Shown: positions 16,038-25,367, counted from the stretch's first letter. The stretch: 64,000 nucleotides of DNA from Flavobacterium sp. HJ-32-4 (GCF_022532105.1 NZ_CP092832.1:2757001-2821000); one strand, 5' to 3'. Notes: a model not told the origin generated them from the letters alone. Translations and numbers: made by a program.

Positions 16038-17813
16038 ATGAGAGAACTGCAGTATTTAAACAAATATTTCTTCAAGTATAAATATCACTTTTTGGTCGGG
16101 ATCGTCACCACGATTGTCGCCCAGATATTTTACTCACTCACCCCGCGTTTCGTGCGGGAATCATTCAAGGTCGTCGAAGAGTATGTCGCCCAGTCGAAAA
16201 AGTCGGGTAATGCCCTTGACTTGCCGATACTCAAGTCGCATCTGGCTGACAACATCCTATTGATTTTAGGAACGGCGTTGATAGCGGGTATCCTGACCTT
16301 CCTCATGCGGCAAACCCTTATCGTAATGTCGCGCCACATCGAGTTCGATTTAAAAAACGAAGTGTTCCGGCAGTATGAGCGACTTGACCAGGACTTCTAC
16401 AAACGGAACCGCACCGGCGACCTCATGAACCGCATCAGCGAGGATGTGGGTAAAGTACGGATGTATGTCGGTCCGGCGGTGATGTACACCATCAACACGC
16501 TCGTACGTTTTATCGTCGTGATCGCGTTCATGTGCAGTGTATCGCCTGAACTCACGCTTTGGACGGTGCTTCCCCTTCCCCTGCTCTCGTATGTGATTTT
16601 CAAACTTAGCACGAGCATCAATCGGAAGAGTACGGCCTTCCAGCAGAACCTCTCGAAACTTTCCACCTTTTCACAGGAACTCTTTTCGGGGATCCGCGTC
16701 GTAAAAGCCTATTCGTTGGAACCCAAACAGGCGGAAAACGTGGCCCAGCTATCGGAAGAAAGCCGCGCCCGCAGTATGGACCTCGCGAAGGCCAATGCGC
16801 TGTTCGGTCCGCTGATGATCGCCCTTATCGGTGTCAGTAACCTCGTCGTCATTTATTATGGCTCGGTCATGTATCTTGACGGGCGGATCACGCACCTGGG
16901 CACCATAGCCGAATTCATCCTTTATGTCAACATGCTCACCTGGCCGGTGGCGTCGTTGGGCTGGGTGACCTCGATGGTGCAGGAAGCGGAGGCGTCGCAA
17001 AAGCGGATCAACGAGTTTTTGCTCATCAACCCCGACATCCAGAATAAAGCGAGTGGACATGACGCCATTGCCGGGGAAATCCGTTTTGAGAATGTGAGCT
17101 TTACGTATGCCGACACGGGTATCAAGGCACTGGAAAACGTCTCGTTCACGATAGGAAAAGGAGAAACGCTGGCGATATTGGGCCGCACCGGATCGGGGAA
17201 ATCCACCTTACTGTCGCTGATCGGGCGGTTGTATGACAGCACGGAAGGACAAATACTTATAGACGGAAAGCCCATCGCCGAGGTCAACCTGTTCGACTTG
17301 CGCCACAGCATCGGTTTTGTGCCGCAGGATGCTTTTCTGTTTTCGGACACCATCGAGAACAACATCCGGTTCGGCCGCGAAGATGCCACCGAAGAGGAAG
17401 TGCATGAGGCCGCGCGCATGGCCGTCGTGCACGATAACATCATCGGCTTTGCCCAACAATACCAGACGCTTCTGGGCGAGCGGGGCATTACGCTGTCGGG
17501 CGGACAAAAGCAGCGGGTATCGATCGCCCGGGCCTTTATCAAAGATCCCCAAATCCTCCTGCTTGACGATGCTCTGTCAGCCGTAGATACCGAAACCGAA
17601 GAACGCATCCTGCACCACCTTGCCGACTTCCGCAAGCACCGCACGACGCTTATCGTGAGCCACCGCGTTTCATCGGCCAAAGACGCCGATCGCATCCTGA
17701 TTCTCGACCAGGGACGTATCGTGCAGCAAGGCACTCATACAGCGCTATTAAACGAAGAAGGCTATTATCGCGAGTTGTACCTGAAGCAGCTTTCCGAAAA
17801 AGAAATCGTATAA
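16038..17813 (+). CDS. ABC exporter, fused permease and ATPase (MdlB/MsbA type)
   Basis: 591 residues. A six-helix ABC transmembrane domain covers about residues 1-320, with the DFYKRNRTGDLMNRISEDV intracellular loop. The nucleotide-binding domain follows, with Walker A GRTGSGKST, Q-loop FVPQDAFLFSDT, signature LSGGQKQRVSIARA, Walker B ILLLDDALSAVD and the switch histidine in LIVSHRVSSA. Such half-transporters dimerise in the inner membrane and export lipids or drugs; the substrate cannot be told. It is divergent from leucine dehydrogenase. The 195-bp gap between them contains T- and A-rich runs and no clear -7 box on this strand. Confidence 0.93.
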   Translation: MRELQYLNKYFFKYKYHFLVGIVTTIVAQIFYSLTPRFVRESFKVVEEYVAQSKKSGNALDLPILKSHLADNILLILGTALIAGILTFLMRQTLIVMSRHIEFDLKNEVFRQYERLDQDFYKRNRTGDLMNRISEDVGKVRMYVGPAVMYTINTLVRFIVVIAFMCSVSPELTLWTVLPLPLLSYVIFKLSTSINRKSTAFQQNLSKLSTFSQELFSGIRVVKAYSLEPKQAENVAQLSEESRARSMDLAKANALFGPLMIALIGVSNLVVIYYGSVMYLDGRITHLGTIAEFILYVNMLTWPVASLGWVTSMVQEAEASQKRINEFLLINPDIQNKASGHDAIAGEIRFENVSFTYADTGIKALENVSFTIGKGETLAILGRTGSGKSTLLSLIGRLYDSTEGQILIDGKPIAEVNLFDLRHSIGFVPQDAFLFSDTIENNIRFGREDATEEEVHEAARMAVVHDNIIGFAQQYQTLLGERGITLSGGQKQRVSIARAFIKDPQILLLDDALSAVDTETEERILHHLADFRKHRTTLIVSHRVSSAKDADRILILDQGRIVQQGTHTALLNEEGYYRELYLKQLSEKEIV

Positions 17814-17882
17814 AATCTTGGTCGTTTGCGATTTTTTTTCCATTTTTGGAACACTACAGTAACCACCAAACGATTAGCATAC

Positions 17883-18257
17883 ATGAGAGAAAACGACATG
17901 CTGGAAAAGGAAGAAATCTTTTCCAAGGTATTGCGGGCAGGACGGCGCACCTACTTTTTTGACGTTCGCGCCACCCGGGCAGAAGACTACTATCTCACGA
18001 TTACCGAAAGTAAAAAGTTCACCGAGGAAGACGGTTCCTTCCACTTCAAAAAACACAAGATTTACCTCTATAAGGAAGACTTCGCTGCCTTCCGCGACAT
18101 CCTCGATGAGATGACGTCGTATGTACTCGACAGCAAAGGTGAAGAAGTGATTTCGGAACGACACCAAAAAGACTTCAAGCGCGAGTATGGTGAAGACGAA
18201 ACGGATGCGGCTCCATTAGACAAGAGTTTCACCGATATCAGCTTTGACGATATTTGA
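17883..18257 (+). CDS. DUF3276 (PUR-alpha/beta-like) nucleic-acid-binding protein
   Basis: 124 residues from ATG 17883; 19 in-frame codons upstream overlap the leader and are rejected. The core EEIFSKVLRAGRRTYFFDVR followed by DYYLTITESKKF matches DUF3276, the bacterial PUR repeat family. Borrelia BpuR and related proteins of this family bind single-stranded DNA and RNA. The C-terminus is acidic and unstructured. It is 69 bp downstream of the ABC exporter and closed by a strong hairpin terminator. Confidence 0.92.
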   Translation: MRENDMLEKEEIFSKVLRAGRRTYFFDVRATRAEDYYLTITESKKFTEEDGSFHFKKHKIYLYKEDFAAFRDILDEMTSYVLDSKGEEVISERHQKDFKREYGEDETDAAPLDKSFTDISFDDI

Positions 18258-18263
18258 TTATAC

Positions 18264-18286
18264 CCCGGCACCCGCCGGGTTTTTTT
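18264..18286 (+). terminator. Terminator of the DUF3276 gene
   Basis: Stem CCCGGC/GCCGGG with a 4-nt loop, followed by seven T. The T run overlaps the stop codon of the convergent csaA. Confidence 0.9.
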
Positions 18287-18626
18287 ATGCAATCCGAAGT
18301 CCGTTCGCTACCGGTTGGCCGGGTTGCAAAAGGGTAACGCCATCAGGGGCCACCGCACCCAACACGAGGCACTCACTTATGAAAGGGCCAATTTGTTTGG
18401 GAGGGAAATTGAGTACGGCTATCACCTGTTTTCCCACCAAGGTCTCCGGCGTGTAGAAGGCCGTGATTTGTGCCGAGGTTTTCCGGATGCCAAACGGGCC
18501 GAAATCGATGCGGAGTTTAAGGGCGGGCTTCCGTGCTTCCGGAAACGGTTGGGCTTCCAGGACGGTGCCTACGCGCATTTCGATCTTCTCAAAGTCGTGC
18601 CAGTCAATGGTTGCACTGTCGTTCAT
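18285..18626 (-). CDS. csaA: tRNA-binding protein CsaA
   Basis: 113 residues forming one OB-fold tRNA-binding domain: DFEKIEMRVGTVLEAQPFPEARKPA, then KLRIDFG, SAQIT and the C-terminal SECLVLGAV strand. CsaA has been described as a tRNA-binding or chaperone-like dimer linked to export in Bacillus. It is convergent with the DUF3276 gene and shares its terminator region. Confidence 0.93.
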   Translation of the reverse strand: MNDSATIDWHDFEKIEMRVGTVLEAQPFPEARKPALKLRIDFGPFGIRKTSAQITAFYTPETLVGKQVIAVLNFPPKQIGPFISECLVLGAVAPDGVTLLQPGQPVANGLRIA

Positions 18627-18781
18627 TTTATACCTATATCGTTAGTGTGACGTAAAGCTAGTCGAAACCGTCGAAACACCAACGGGTCGGCCGCTTCGTT
18701 TCCTTTGTTTTACCCTTCTTTAAATTTATCGCAACTTCGGTCACAACGTCATTTTTTTCGTACTTTGGTAAAAAACTCGAC

Positions 18782-20194
18782 ATGACCTTTTACCACATCA
18801 GTGCCGAATGCTATCCCGTAGCGAAAGTGGGCGGACTGGCGGACGTTGTGGGCGCCCTGCCGAAATACCAAAAGAAGCTCGGATACGACGCCCGGGTCGT
18901 CATGCCCGCCTACGACAACAAGTTCACGAGAGAGAACGAGTTTCTGTCTGTACACAAAGGGAAAGTACGGCTGGGCTGGTTTGTATTCAGCTATGAAGTG
19001 TTGAGGGAAGCGACGGACAAGCTGGGATTCGGATTGTATGTCATCGCGATTCCGGAGTTGTTCGACCGTCCGAATGTCTATTCCTATGAAGATGACACCG
19101 AACGGTTTACCGCCTTCCAGATTGCCTTTTTGAACTGGTTGATCGAAAGCGGGCAACGTCCGGACCTGCTGCACTGCCACGACCATCATACGGGGTTGAT
19201 CCCGTTTATGGTGCAGCATTGCTATAATTACCATGAGCTTCAACGTACGCCCTTGGTCGTGACCATCCATAATGGGCAATACCAGGGATGGTTTGGGTTC
19301 GATAAGTTGCACTACCTTCCTGACTTCGATCGCTCGCGTACCGGTTTCCTTGAATGGGGTGGCATGATCAACCCGCTGGCCGCTGCCATCAAATGTGCGT
19401 GGAAAGTCACGACTGTGTCGCCCAGCTACCTCGATGAGATCGCAAGTTCGGCCAACGGACTCGAAAACCTCCTGCGCTGGGAACGACCGAAATCAGTGGG
19501 ATTGTTGAACGGCATCGACACGGAAGTCTGGAACCCTGCGACCGACCCGATGCTGGCGGCCCATTACGATAGCGCAACTGCGGCAGCAGGAAAGAAAGCC
19601 AATAAGGAACACCTTTGCTCCCAATTCGGACTTGATCCGGAACGGCCCCTTTTCGTTTTTATCGGACGTTTGGTGCATGAAAAAGGCGCCGATTTATTGC
19701 CTACCGCATTTGGACATTCGCTTACGCATTACCAGGACGCCATTAGCCTGTTGGTGCTCGGTTCGGGGGATCCGTCGGTCGAACAGCAACTCGAAACGCT
19801 GAAGGCGTATTTTCCCTCCAGCTATAACGCCTACATCGGCTACAATGAAACCTTGTCACATTTGATGTATGCCGGCGCCGACTTCCTCCTGATGCCCTCG
19901 CGGGTAGAACCGTGTGGCCTCAACCAGATGTATGCGCTACGATACGGTACGGTTCCGATCGTACGACGAACGGGCGGACTCAAAGATACCGTGATTGACT
20001 TCGGTGATGGTGGATTTGGCATTTGCCATGACCAGGCCAGCGTTTTTGACATCAATTATTCCATCGACCGTGCAATGGGATTATATGCTGACGAGGCGCG
20101 GTTTGCGTCGATCCGCGATTATGTTATGGGCATCGACCATTCGTGGGATGCCGTGGCCGACGATTATATACGACTATACCAATCTTTACAATAA
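18782..20194 (+). CDS. glgA: Glycogen synthase (ADP-glucose, GT5)
   Basis: 470 residues. Extends alpha-1,4-glucan chains from ADP-glucose in the cytoplasm. The N-terminal Rossmann domain carries the ADP-glucose lysine motif KVGGLADVVGALP at residues 15-27; HCHDHHTGLIP follows near 140, and the C-terminal domain has LFVFIGRLVHEKGADLL and the PSRVEPCGLNQMYALRYGTVPIV donor site split over residues 370-395. It begins behind a TACTTTGG box. It is 3 bp upstream of glgC, so substrate supply and polymerisation are co-expressed. No branching enzyme gene is in the window. Confidence 0.97.
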   Translation: MTFYHISAECYPVAKVGGLADVVGALPKYQKKLGYDARVVMPAYDNKFTRENEFLSVHKGKVRLGWFVFSYEVLREATDKLGFGLYVIAIPELFDRPNVYSYEDDTERFTAFQIAFLNWLIESGQRPDLLHCHDHHTGLIPFMVQHCYNYHELQRTPLVVTIHNGQYQGWFGFDKLHYLPDFDRSRTGFLEWGGMINPLAAAIKCAWKVTTVSPSYLDEIASSANGLENLLRWERPKSVGLLNGIDTEVWNPATDPMLAAHYDSATAAAGKKANKEHLCSQFGLDPERPLFVFIGRLVHEKGADLLPTAFGHSLTHYQDAISLLVLGSGDPSVEQQLETLKAYFPSSYNAYIGYNETLSHLMYAGADFLLMPSRVEPCGLNQMYALRYGTVPIVRRTGGLKDTVIDFGDGGFGICHDQASVFDINYSIDRAMGLYADEARFASIRDYVMGIDHSWDAVADDYIRLYQSLQ

Positions 20195-20197
20195 ACC

Positions 20198-21475
20198 ATG
20201 AGCAAAAGTACATTAGCCATTATTCTCGGCGGCGGACAAGGATCGCGCCTGGCGCCCCTGACGGAAAGTCGTTCGAAGCCCGCCGTACCGATTGCGGGTA
20301 AATACCGACTGGTCGACATCCCGATTTCGAATTGTATCAATTCGGATATCAAGCGGATGTTCGTCCTGACGCAGTTCAACTCGGCGTCCCTTAACCAACA
20401 CATTAAGAACACCTATCATTTCAGTCATTTCAGTACGGCCTTCGTCGACATTCTCGCGGCGGAGCAGACGGTTGAAAACCCCGGCTGGTTCCAGGGGACG
20501 GCGGATGCGGTGCGACAGTGTATGACCCATTTCCTGAACCACGAGTTCGACTACGCGCTGATCTTGTCGGGTGACCAGTTGTATCAGATGAACTTCAACG
20601 ATATGATCGCCGCCCACGCTGCCAGTGGGGCCGATATTTCGATTGCGACCTTACCGGTAACGGCGAAAGAAGCACCCGAATTCGGTATTTTGAAGACCGA
20701 CGGACAGAATTTCATCACCTCATTCGTTGAGAAGCCGCATGCGGATCTGTTGCCGCATTGGACGTCGGAGACCAGCGACGAAATGAAGGCGGAAAACCGT
20801 CATTTCCTGGCGTCGATGGGTATCTATATTTTCAATCGCGATTTGCTGGTGGAATTGATGTCGGACCCCGACACTAAAGACTTTGGAAAGGAAATCATTC
20901 CGCAGGCGATCGGCCACCGACGCGTGCTGAGCTTCCCGTATGAAGGCTACTGGACCGACATCGGAAACATCGATTCGTTCTTCGAGGCGAACCTGGGCCT
21001 TACGGACGATATTCCGAAGTTCAACCTGTTTGACAATTCGAGTAAGATCTATACCCGTGCCCGCGTGCTGCCGCCGTCGAAAATTGGAGGGAAAACCTCT
21101 TTGGAACGTACGGTTTTGGCGGAAGGATGTATCATCAACGGCGCGCATATCGAGCACTCGGTCATCGGCATCCGAAGCCGGATCGGGCGAGATTGTGTCA
21201 TCCGCAATTCGTACCTGATGGGTAATGATTACTATCAAAACCTCGACGAAATCACCCATAATGACGAACGCCATGTCATCAATATCGGTATCGGAGAACG
21301 CTGCCAGATCAACAATGCCATCATCGATAAGAACTGCCGGATCGGCAACGATGTGCGGCTGGAAGGCGGACCGCATCTTCCGAATACGGCGACGCCATTG
21401 TATGCCATCAAAGACGGTATCATCGTGGTTAAGAAAGGTGTTACGCTGCCGGACGGTTTCTGCGTGCCGGAGTAA
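20198..21475 (+). CDS. glgC: Glucose-1-phosphate adenylyltransferase
   Basis: 425 residues. Makes ADP-glucose from ATP and glucose-1-phosphate, the control point of glycogen synthesis. The nucleotidyltransferase signature GGGQGSRLAPLTESRSKPAVP opens the protein (split around residue 20), with SGDQLYQMNF and FVEKP further on. The C-terminal third is a left-handed beta helix (hexapeptide repeats with HIEHSVIGIRSRIG and INNAIIDKNCRIG). Regulated allosterically in most bacteria. It directly follows glgA and ends at a strong terminator. Confidence 0.97.
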   Translation: MSKSTLAIILGGGQGSRLAPLTESRSKPAVPIAGKYRLVDIPISNCINSDIKRMFVLTQFNSASLNQHIKNTYHFSHFSTAFVDILAAEQTVENPGWFQGTADAVRQCMTHFLNHEFDYALILSGDQLYQMNFNDMIAAHAASGADISIATLPVTAKEAPEFGILKTDGQNFITSFVEKPHADLLPHWTSETSDEMKAENRHFLASMGIYIFNRDLLVELMSDPDTKDFGKEIIPQAIGHRRVLSFPYEGYWTDIGNIDSFFEANLGLTDDIPKFNLFDNSSKIYTRARVLPPSKIGGKTSLERTVLAEGCIINGAHIEHSVIGIRSRIGRDCVIRNSYLMGNDYYQNLDEITHNDERHVINIGIGERCQINNAIIDKNCRIGNDVRLEGGPHLPNTATPLYAIKDGIIVVKKGVTLPDGFCVPE

Positions 21476-21492
21476 CCCCTCTTTTACATAAC

Positions 21493-21520
21493 AAAGGGCT
21501 ACCAAATGGTAGCCCTTTTT
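21493..21520 (+). terminator. Terminator of glgA-glgC
   Basis: Perfect 11-bp stem AAAGGGCTACC/GGTAGCCCTTT with loop AAAT and a T run. It can serve the convergent cytochrome gene as well. Confidence 0.92.
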
Positions 21521-21538
21521 GTTGTGGTGCCCTAACCG

Positions 21539-21841
21539 TTATTTCGCGTAGACGTCAAGATACGACTTGATTTTTGCCATATCGTCATTGTTAAGTTTGG
21601 CTTTAGGCTGCATCTCGGCGAGAATGGGCTTCCATTCGGTTTTAGAGAAATCGTTCGGTGCGAACAACTTGTGGCATTTGCCGCAGTTGTTTTCATACAA
21701 TTGGTGTCCTTCTTCCTGTTGTGCCGTTAAAGGCGCAGCGGGTGCCGGAGGAGGTGGCGGCGGTGGAGCCGCTTTGCCGGCGCCGCAGGAAACGGCCATG
21801 GCCGCGAGTGCGCATCCGGCGAGTAAACGGAGTGTCTTCAT
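21539..21841 (-). CDS. Small cytochrome c lipoprotein
   Basis: 100 residues from ATG 21841; an upstream in-frame ATG at 21874 lies inside the neighbouring terminator and is rejected. A lipoprotein signal (MAVSCG, lipid cysteine at about residue 19) is followed by a proline-rich linker with seven prolines in a row, then one class I cytochrome c domain with a single heme motif CGKCH and a methionine in MQPKAKL as likely axial ligand. It would sit on a membrane facing the periplasm and carry electrons; the partner is not evident from the neighbours. Confidence 0.9.
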   Translation of the reverse strand: MKTLRLLAGCALAAMAVSCGAGKAAPPPPPPPAPAAPLTAQQEEGHQLYENNCGKCHKLFAPNDFSKTEWKPILAEMQPKAKLNNDDMAKIKSYLDVYAK

Positions 21842-21863
21842 CGTGTTTGGTTTCGGTAAATAT

Positions 21864-21890
21864 AAAAAAAGCATCCGGATCGGATGCTTT
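21864..21890 (-). terminator. Terminator of the cyclophilin-FKBP gene
   Basis: Stem AAAGCATCCG/CGGATGCTTT with a 3-nt loop; the minus strand reads into a run of seven T, 11 bp past the stop. Confidence 0.85.
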
Positions 21891-21901
21891 TGGTGGTTCG
21901 T

Positions 21902-22834
21902 TTACTTGACGTCCATCAACTCGACGTCGAAAATCAGGACGGCGTTCGGCGGGATAACGCCCCCTGCACCGGCCGAGCCATACCCGAGGTGCGGCGGGAT
22001 CACGAAGCGCGCTTTGTCGCCTATGCGAAGTAGGGCGATGCCTTCGTCCCACCCTTCGATTACCATTCCGCGACCGAGTGGGAATTCGATCGGCTTTTTG
22101 CGGCTGTAGGAATTATCGAAGATGCGCCCGTTTTCGAGTTGGCCGCTATAGTGTACGGATACTGTTTTTCCTTTTTCCGCCTGTTTTCCGTTTCCTTTCT
22201 GAATGAATTGGTAGCGCAAACCGCTTTCCGTTTTCTCGAATCCGGCGGCAAGTGCCTCCAGACGGCTTTCGGCGGCGGCACGTTCGGCGGCCAGTCTTTT
22301 TTCGCGTGAGCCTTCGAACGTACGGAACGCTTCGACCGCATTCCATTTTGCGGCTTCGTCGCCTACGCGGACGATTTCGACGCTGTCGAGCGAATCGCCC
22401 TGTGCAATGCTATCGACGACCTCCTGCCCTTCTACGACGGTTCCGAAGACGGTGTGTTTGTCGTCAAGCCACGGTGTTGCCACGTGGGTGATGAAGAATT
22501 GGGAACCGTTCGTTCCGGGTCCGGCGTTTGCCATTGACAGCACTCCTGGACCGTCATGACGCAGGTCGGGGTGGAATTCATCGTCGAACTTGTAGCCCGG
22601 GCCTCCGGTGCCGACTCCGTCCGGGCATCCGCCCTGGATCATAAAATCGGGAATAACCCGGTGGAATTTGAGTCCGTCATAATACGGTTTCCCTTGCGGG
22701 CGCGCCGTATTCTCGAGGTTTCCTTCTGCGAGTGCCACGAAGTTACCAACGGTACCTGGTGTGAGTTCGGGCGTGAGCTTCACGGTGATGCTGCCCTTTG
22801 GTGTATTGAATTTTGCGTAAATGCCGTTTTCCAT
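21902..22834 (-). CDS. Dual peptidyl-prolyl isomerase: cyclophilin-FKBP fusion
   Basis: 310 residues. Residues 1-160 form a cyclophilin ([38 protein letters not shown] across two adjoining strands), and residues about 205-310 an FKBP domain ([46 protein letters not shown]). An alanine- and glutamate-rich helical linker joins them. Both folds speed proline isomerisation in protein folding. Cyclophilin-FKBP chimeras (dual-family immunophilins) are known from Flavobacterium and spirochetes, so this fits the lineage. No signal peptide is seen, so it is probably cytoplasmic. A TAATTTTG box lies 18 nt upstream at 22853-22860. Confidence 0.95.
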   Translation of the reverse strand: MENGIYAKFNTPKGSITVKLTPELTPGTVGNFVALAEGNLENTARPQGKPYYDGLKFHRVIPDFMIQGGCPDGVGTGGPGYKFDDEFHPDLRHDGPGVLSMANAGPGTNGSQFFITHVATPWLDDKHTVFGTVVEGQEVVDSIAQGDSLDSVEIVRVGDEAAKWNAVEAFRTFEGSREKRLAAERAAAESRLEALAAGFEKTESGLRYQFIQKGNGKQAEKGKTVSVHYSGQLENGRIFDNSYSRKKPIEFPLGRGMVIEGWDEGIALLRIGDKARFVIPPHLGYGSAGAGGVIPPNAVLIFDVELMDVK

Positions 22835-22852
22835 ATTTGCTTAAATTGGACG

Positions 22853-22860
22853 CAAAATTA
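22853..22860 (-). promoter_or_regulatory. -7 box of the cyclophilin-FKBP gene
   Basis: TAATTTTG on the minus strand, matching TAnnTTTG, 18 nt before the ATG at 22834. Confidence 0.5.
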
Positions 22861-22870
22861 CGGAATCGGG

Positions 22871-23938
22871 ATGTCATTACAAGCAAAAGCCAAAAGCTTC
22901 ACCCTTACGGCAGCGATTTTATCGTTTGCATCTGCCTATGGGCAGACCTTTTTTGTGAACCGGCTTATTGACGTTCCGATAGAGAACCGTTTGTATAGCG
23001 TGGAGTTGTCGACGGGCGTAGCGACAGAAATTTCCATTTGCCCACCCTACCTGGCCCCTGACAACGCTCCGGACCTACAGTATCTTGACATGGCAGAGGA
23101 TGCGAATGGCAACCTGTGGTTCGTGACGGGGACCGGCGCCCTGTACCGATACGAACCTTCCACCGGGGACTGTAAATACAAAGGTACGTTTGGACAGGTC
23201 ATCAATGCACTTGAAGCCGATGTGCTAGGGCACCTCTATGCCGCCGGAAACCAAAACGGCATCTGTACGCTGCTTCGATATGATATCGCCTCGCAGGTCT
23301 TCTCGACCATCGGTGATTTTAATCCCGGAGTGTATTCATCGGGTGATTTGTTCTATTTTGAGAATCGGTTGTTTCTGTGCTGCATGAACGATAGTATGAC
23401 AGCGGGCAGCCTTGTGGAAGTAAATGTGGTAACGCCCAGTCAAAGTTGTGGTGTTATGGAGTTGGGGCCGGTGCTCCCCTTTGGCGCCTTCACCCTGACG
23501 ACCGGTGGCGTGTCGCAACCTTACCTTGTAAGCTATGAAGGACCCGCCTCATTTAGCGTGCGGGCCCTTGACGTCACCAATGAAACGGTCGGAAGTGTGC
23601 TGTTTTCGCTGCCTTTTACGGTGGTGGGTGCCGCTCGTTTTTACCCACAATCGAACACTCCGTTACCCTGCTTTACCGGTCTTCCTGATTTCGACAGAAG
23701 CGATTGCCTTCAGCTTACCAACCCGGTCAGGGAGCGGATTGCGATAACGACGGATTTACAACCGGAGTTCATCGACGGTAGTCTCTTATATGACGCGACC
23801 GGACGTGTTGTTAAACGGTCGGGTGCCGGACAGGTGCCCGATTTTGACGTGTCGGCCATTGAGGAAGGGATGTATTTTTTGGAAGTACACCTTGCGGATG
23901 GCAGTCGTTGTGGCAAAACGGTCATCGTCAGGCGGTGA
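22871..23938 (+). CDS. Secreted beta-propeller-like protein with type IX secretion C-terminal sorting domain
   Basis: 355 residues from ATG 22871, giving a signal peptide that ends near SAYGQ; the longer frame to 22556 runs antisense through the immunophilin gene and is rejected. The middle has repeated blade-like strands ([54 protein letters not shown]) suggesting a propeller fold. The last 75 residues ([34 protein letters not shown]) match the type A T9SS sorting tail, so it should cross the outer membrane and be cell-surface or released. The specific role is not recognisable. Numerous cysteines are spread through the propeller region. Confidence 0.8.
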   Translation: MSLQAKAKSFTLTAAILSFASAYGQTFFVNRLIDVPIENRLYSVELSTGVATEISICPPYLAPDNAPDLQYLDMAEDANGNLWFVTGTGALYRYEPSTGDCKYKGTFGQVINALEADVLGHLYAAGNQNGICTLLRYDIASQVFSTIGDFNPGVYSSGDLFYFENRLFLCCMNDSMTAGSLVEVNVVTPSQSCGVMELGPVLPFGAFTLTTGGVSQPYLVSYEGPASFSVRALDVTNETVGSVLFSLPFTVVGAARFYPQSNTPLPCFTGLPDFDRSDCLQLTNPVRERIAITTDLQPEFIDGSLLYDATGRVVKRSGAGQVPDFDVSAIEEGMYFLEVHLADGSRCGKTVIVRR

Positions 23939-23944
23939 ACCGGG

Positions 23945-23999
23945 GGCAGTCGCAGTAGGCAGTGGACAGTGGACAGTGGGCAGTGGGCAGTGGGCAGTA
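23945..23999. repeat. Heptamer tandem array (GGCAGTG/GACAGTG)
   Basis: Eight units of about 7 bp (GGCAGTC, one 6-bp unit, GGCAGTG, GACAGTG twice, GGCAGTG twice, GGCAGTA) begin 7 bp after the stop of the secreted protein gene and end 21 bp before the trmD -7 box. Confidence 0.9.
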
Positions 24000-24020
24000 G
24001 GCGGGGTTCGGTTGATTCAT

Positions 24021-24028
24021 TACCTTTG
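24021..24028 (+). promoter_or_regulatory. trmD -7 box
   Basis: TACCTTTG, a perfect TAnnTTTG match, 4 nt before the trmD ATG. The transcript is probably leaderless. Confidence 0.65.
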
Positions 24029-24032
24029 CGCC

Positions 24033-24713
24033 ATGCGAATCGACATTATTACGGTATTACCGGAACTGCTTCGGAGTCCGTTTGAGGGCTCCATCATGAA
24101 ACGCGCCATCCAGAAGGGATTGGTGGAGGTGCACATCCATAATTTGCGCGATTATACGACCCAGAAACAGAAATCGGTGGACGATTACCAGTTTGGCGGC
24201 GGTGCCGGGATGGTGATGATGATCCAGCCGATCGACGATTGCATTACGAAGCTGAAATCGGAACGTACGTACGATGAAATCATTTACATGACGCCGGATG
24301 GGGAAACCCTGAACCAGCAAATGGCGAACCGGATGTCGTCGTATGAAAACATCATTATTTTGTGCGGACATTATAAAGGTGTGGACCAACGGGTGCGCGA
24401 CCACTTTATCACGAAGGAGATTTCGATTGGCGATTATGTGCTGAGTGGCGGCGAGTTGGGCGCTTTGGTGCTATCGGATGCGTTGATACGCCTGATACCG
24501 GGCGTGTTGAGCGACGAAACATCGGCGCTGACCGACAGTTTCCAGGACAACCTGCTGGCGCCACCTGTTTACACGCGCCCGGCTGAATACAAAGGTTGGA
24601 AAGTGCCGGAGGTGCTGTTGAGCGGACACGCGGCGAAAATCGAGCAGTGGCGGGAGGAAATGGCGTATACGCATACGAAAGAGCGGCGACCGGACCTGCT
24701 GGAGAAGGGTTGA
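24033..24713 (+). CDS. trmD: tRNA (guanine-37-N1)-methyltransferase
   Basis: 226 residues from ATG 24033; the longer frame to 23790 overlaps the upstream gene and the heptamer array and is rejected. Methylates G37 next to the anticodon with SAM and guards against +1 frameshifting. The SPOUT knot is visible: [30 protein letters not shown], and [17 protein letters not shown] with the active-site region. The C-terminal helical domain includes [22 protein letters not shown], split by the loop near residue 195. Its stop codon lies inside the first unit of a TTGAGTT heptamer array. rplS follows 281 bp later, an order often seen as trmD-rplS. Confidence 0.97.
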   Translation: MRIDIITVLPELLRSPFEGSIMKRAIQKGLVEVHIHNLRDYTTQKQKSVDDYQFGGGAGMVMMIQPIDDCITKLKSERTYDEIIYMTPDGETLNQQMANRMSSYENIIILCGHYKGVDQRVRDHFITKEISIGDYVLSGGELGALVLSDALIRLIPGVLSDETSALTDSFQDNLLAPPVYTRPAEYKGWKVPEVLLSGHAAKIEQWREEMAYTHTKERRPDLLEKG

Positions 24714-24737
24714 GTTTTGAGGGTTGAGTTTTGAGTT
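24710..24737. repeat. Heptamer array TTGAGTT x4, beginning at the trmD stop
   Basis: Units TTGAGTT, TTGAGGG, TTGAGTT, TTGAGTT. The TGA stop of trmD is part of the first unit. An inverted counterpart lies at 24875-24909. Confidence 0.85.
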
Positions 24738-24874
24738 CTTGGCTTCAAAATTTTGATTGTTACTCTTTTAGGGAGGTGCCGTCGTCAGGCAACGGGACGT
24801 TTTAGCCCGTCAGAGGTTCACTTTTTAAACCCAAAATGAGTAAGTATCGTGAACTTACGATGTTACGTGTAAAA

Positions 24875-24909
24875 AAACTCAAAACTCAACACCCAAAACT
24901 CAAAACTAA
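24875..24909. repeat. Heptamer array AAACTCA x5, inverted relative to 24710-24737
   Basis: Units AAACTCA, AAACTCA, ACACCCA, AAACTCA, AAACTAA. This is the reverse complement of the array at the trmD stop, so a transcript reading through from trmD could pair the two arrays over a loop of about 137 nt. It ends 4 bp before the rplS -7 box. Confidence 0.85.
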
Positions 24910-24913
24910 TTCT

Positions 24914-24921
24914 TACTTTTG
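24914..24921 (+). promoter_or_regulatory. rplS -7 box and leader
   Basis: TACTTTTG, matching TAnnTTTG, 73 nt before the rplS ATG. Unlike most genes here, this gives a leader of about 65 nt (roughly 24928-24994), long enough for autogenous control of L19. No stable hairpin is obvious by eye. Confidence 0.55.
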
Positions 24922-24994
24922 CCACCGCATTGGCCCAACCTCTGGCGAGAATCGTGAAAGTTGCGCTGAGTTAAACATTTAAACCATCATTGTC

Positions 24995-25345
24995 ATGGCA
25001 GATTTGATGACGTTCGTAGAGAACGAATTTATCGCAAAAAAAGACTTTCCTGAATTCAGCGCGGGTGATACCATCACCGTGTACTATGAAATCAAGGAAG
25101 GTGAAAAAACACGTACGCAGTTTTTCAAAGGCGTCGTAATCCAACGCAGAGGTTCAGGTTTGACCGAAACGTTTACCATCCGCAAAATGTCAGGTGCTGT
25201 AGGTGTAGAGCGTATCTTCCCTGTAAACCTGCCTGCTTTGCAGAAAATCGAAATCAACAAAAAAGGTCACGTGCGTCGCGCCCGTATCTTCTACTTCCGC
25301 GAACTTACTGGTAAAAAAGCTAAGATTAAGGATAAAAGGATGTAA
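24995..25345 (+). CDS. rplS: 50S ribosomal protein L19
   Basis: 116 residues, the normal L19 length. Binds at the 30S-50S interface of the large subunit. Conserved FSAGDTITVYYEIKEGEK, FKGVVIQRRGSG, TIRKMSGAVGVERIFP and HVRRARIFYFRELTGKKA motifs leave no doubt. Codon use is biased as expected for a highly expressed gene (many CGT and AAA). It follows trmD after a repeat-bearing gap, has its own promoter with a longer leader, and ends at a strong terminator. Confidence 0.98.
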   Translation: MADLMTFVENEFIAKKDFPEFSAGDTITVYYEIKEGEKTRTQFFKGVVIQRRGSGLTETFTIRKMSGAVGVERIFPVNLPALQKIEINKKGHVRRARIFYFRELTGKKAKIKDKRM

Positions 25346-25367
25346 GAGGCCTTGTAGTGAAAATAAG

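Noticed and set aside
22556..22870. Upstream extension of the T9SS protein gene
   Set aside because: It runs antisense through the immunophilin gene and has no signal peptide; ATG 22871 restores one.
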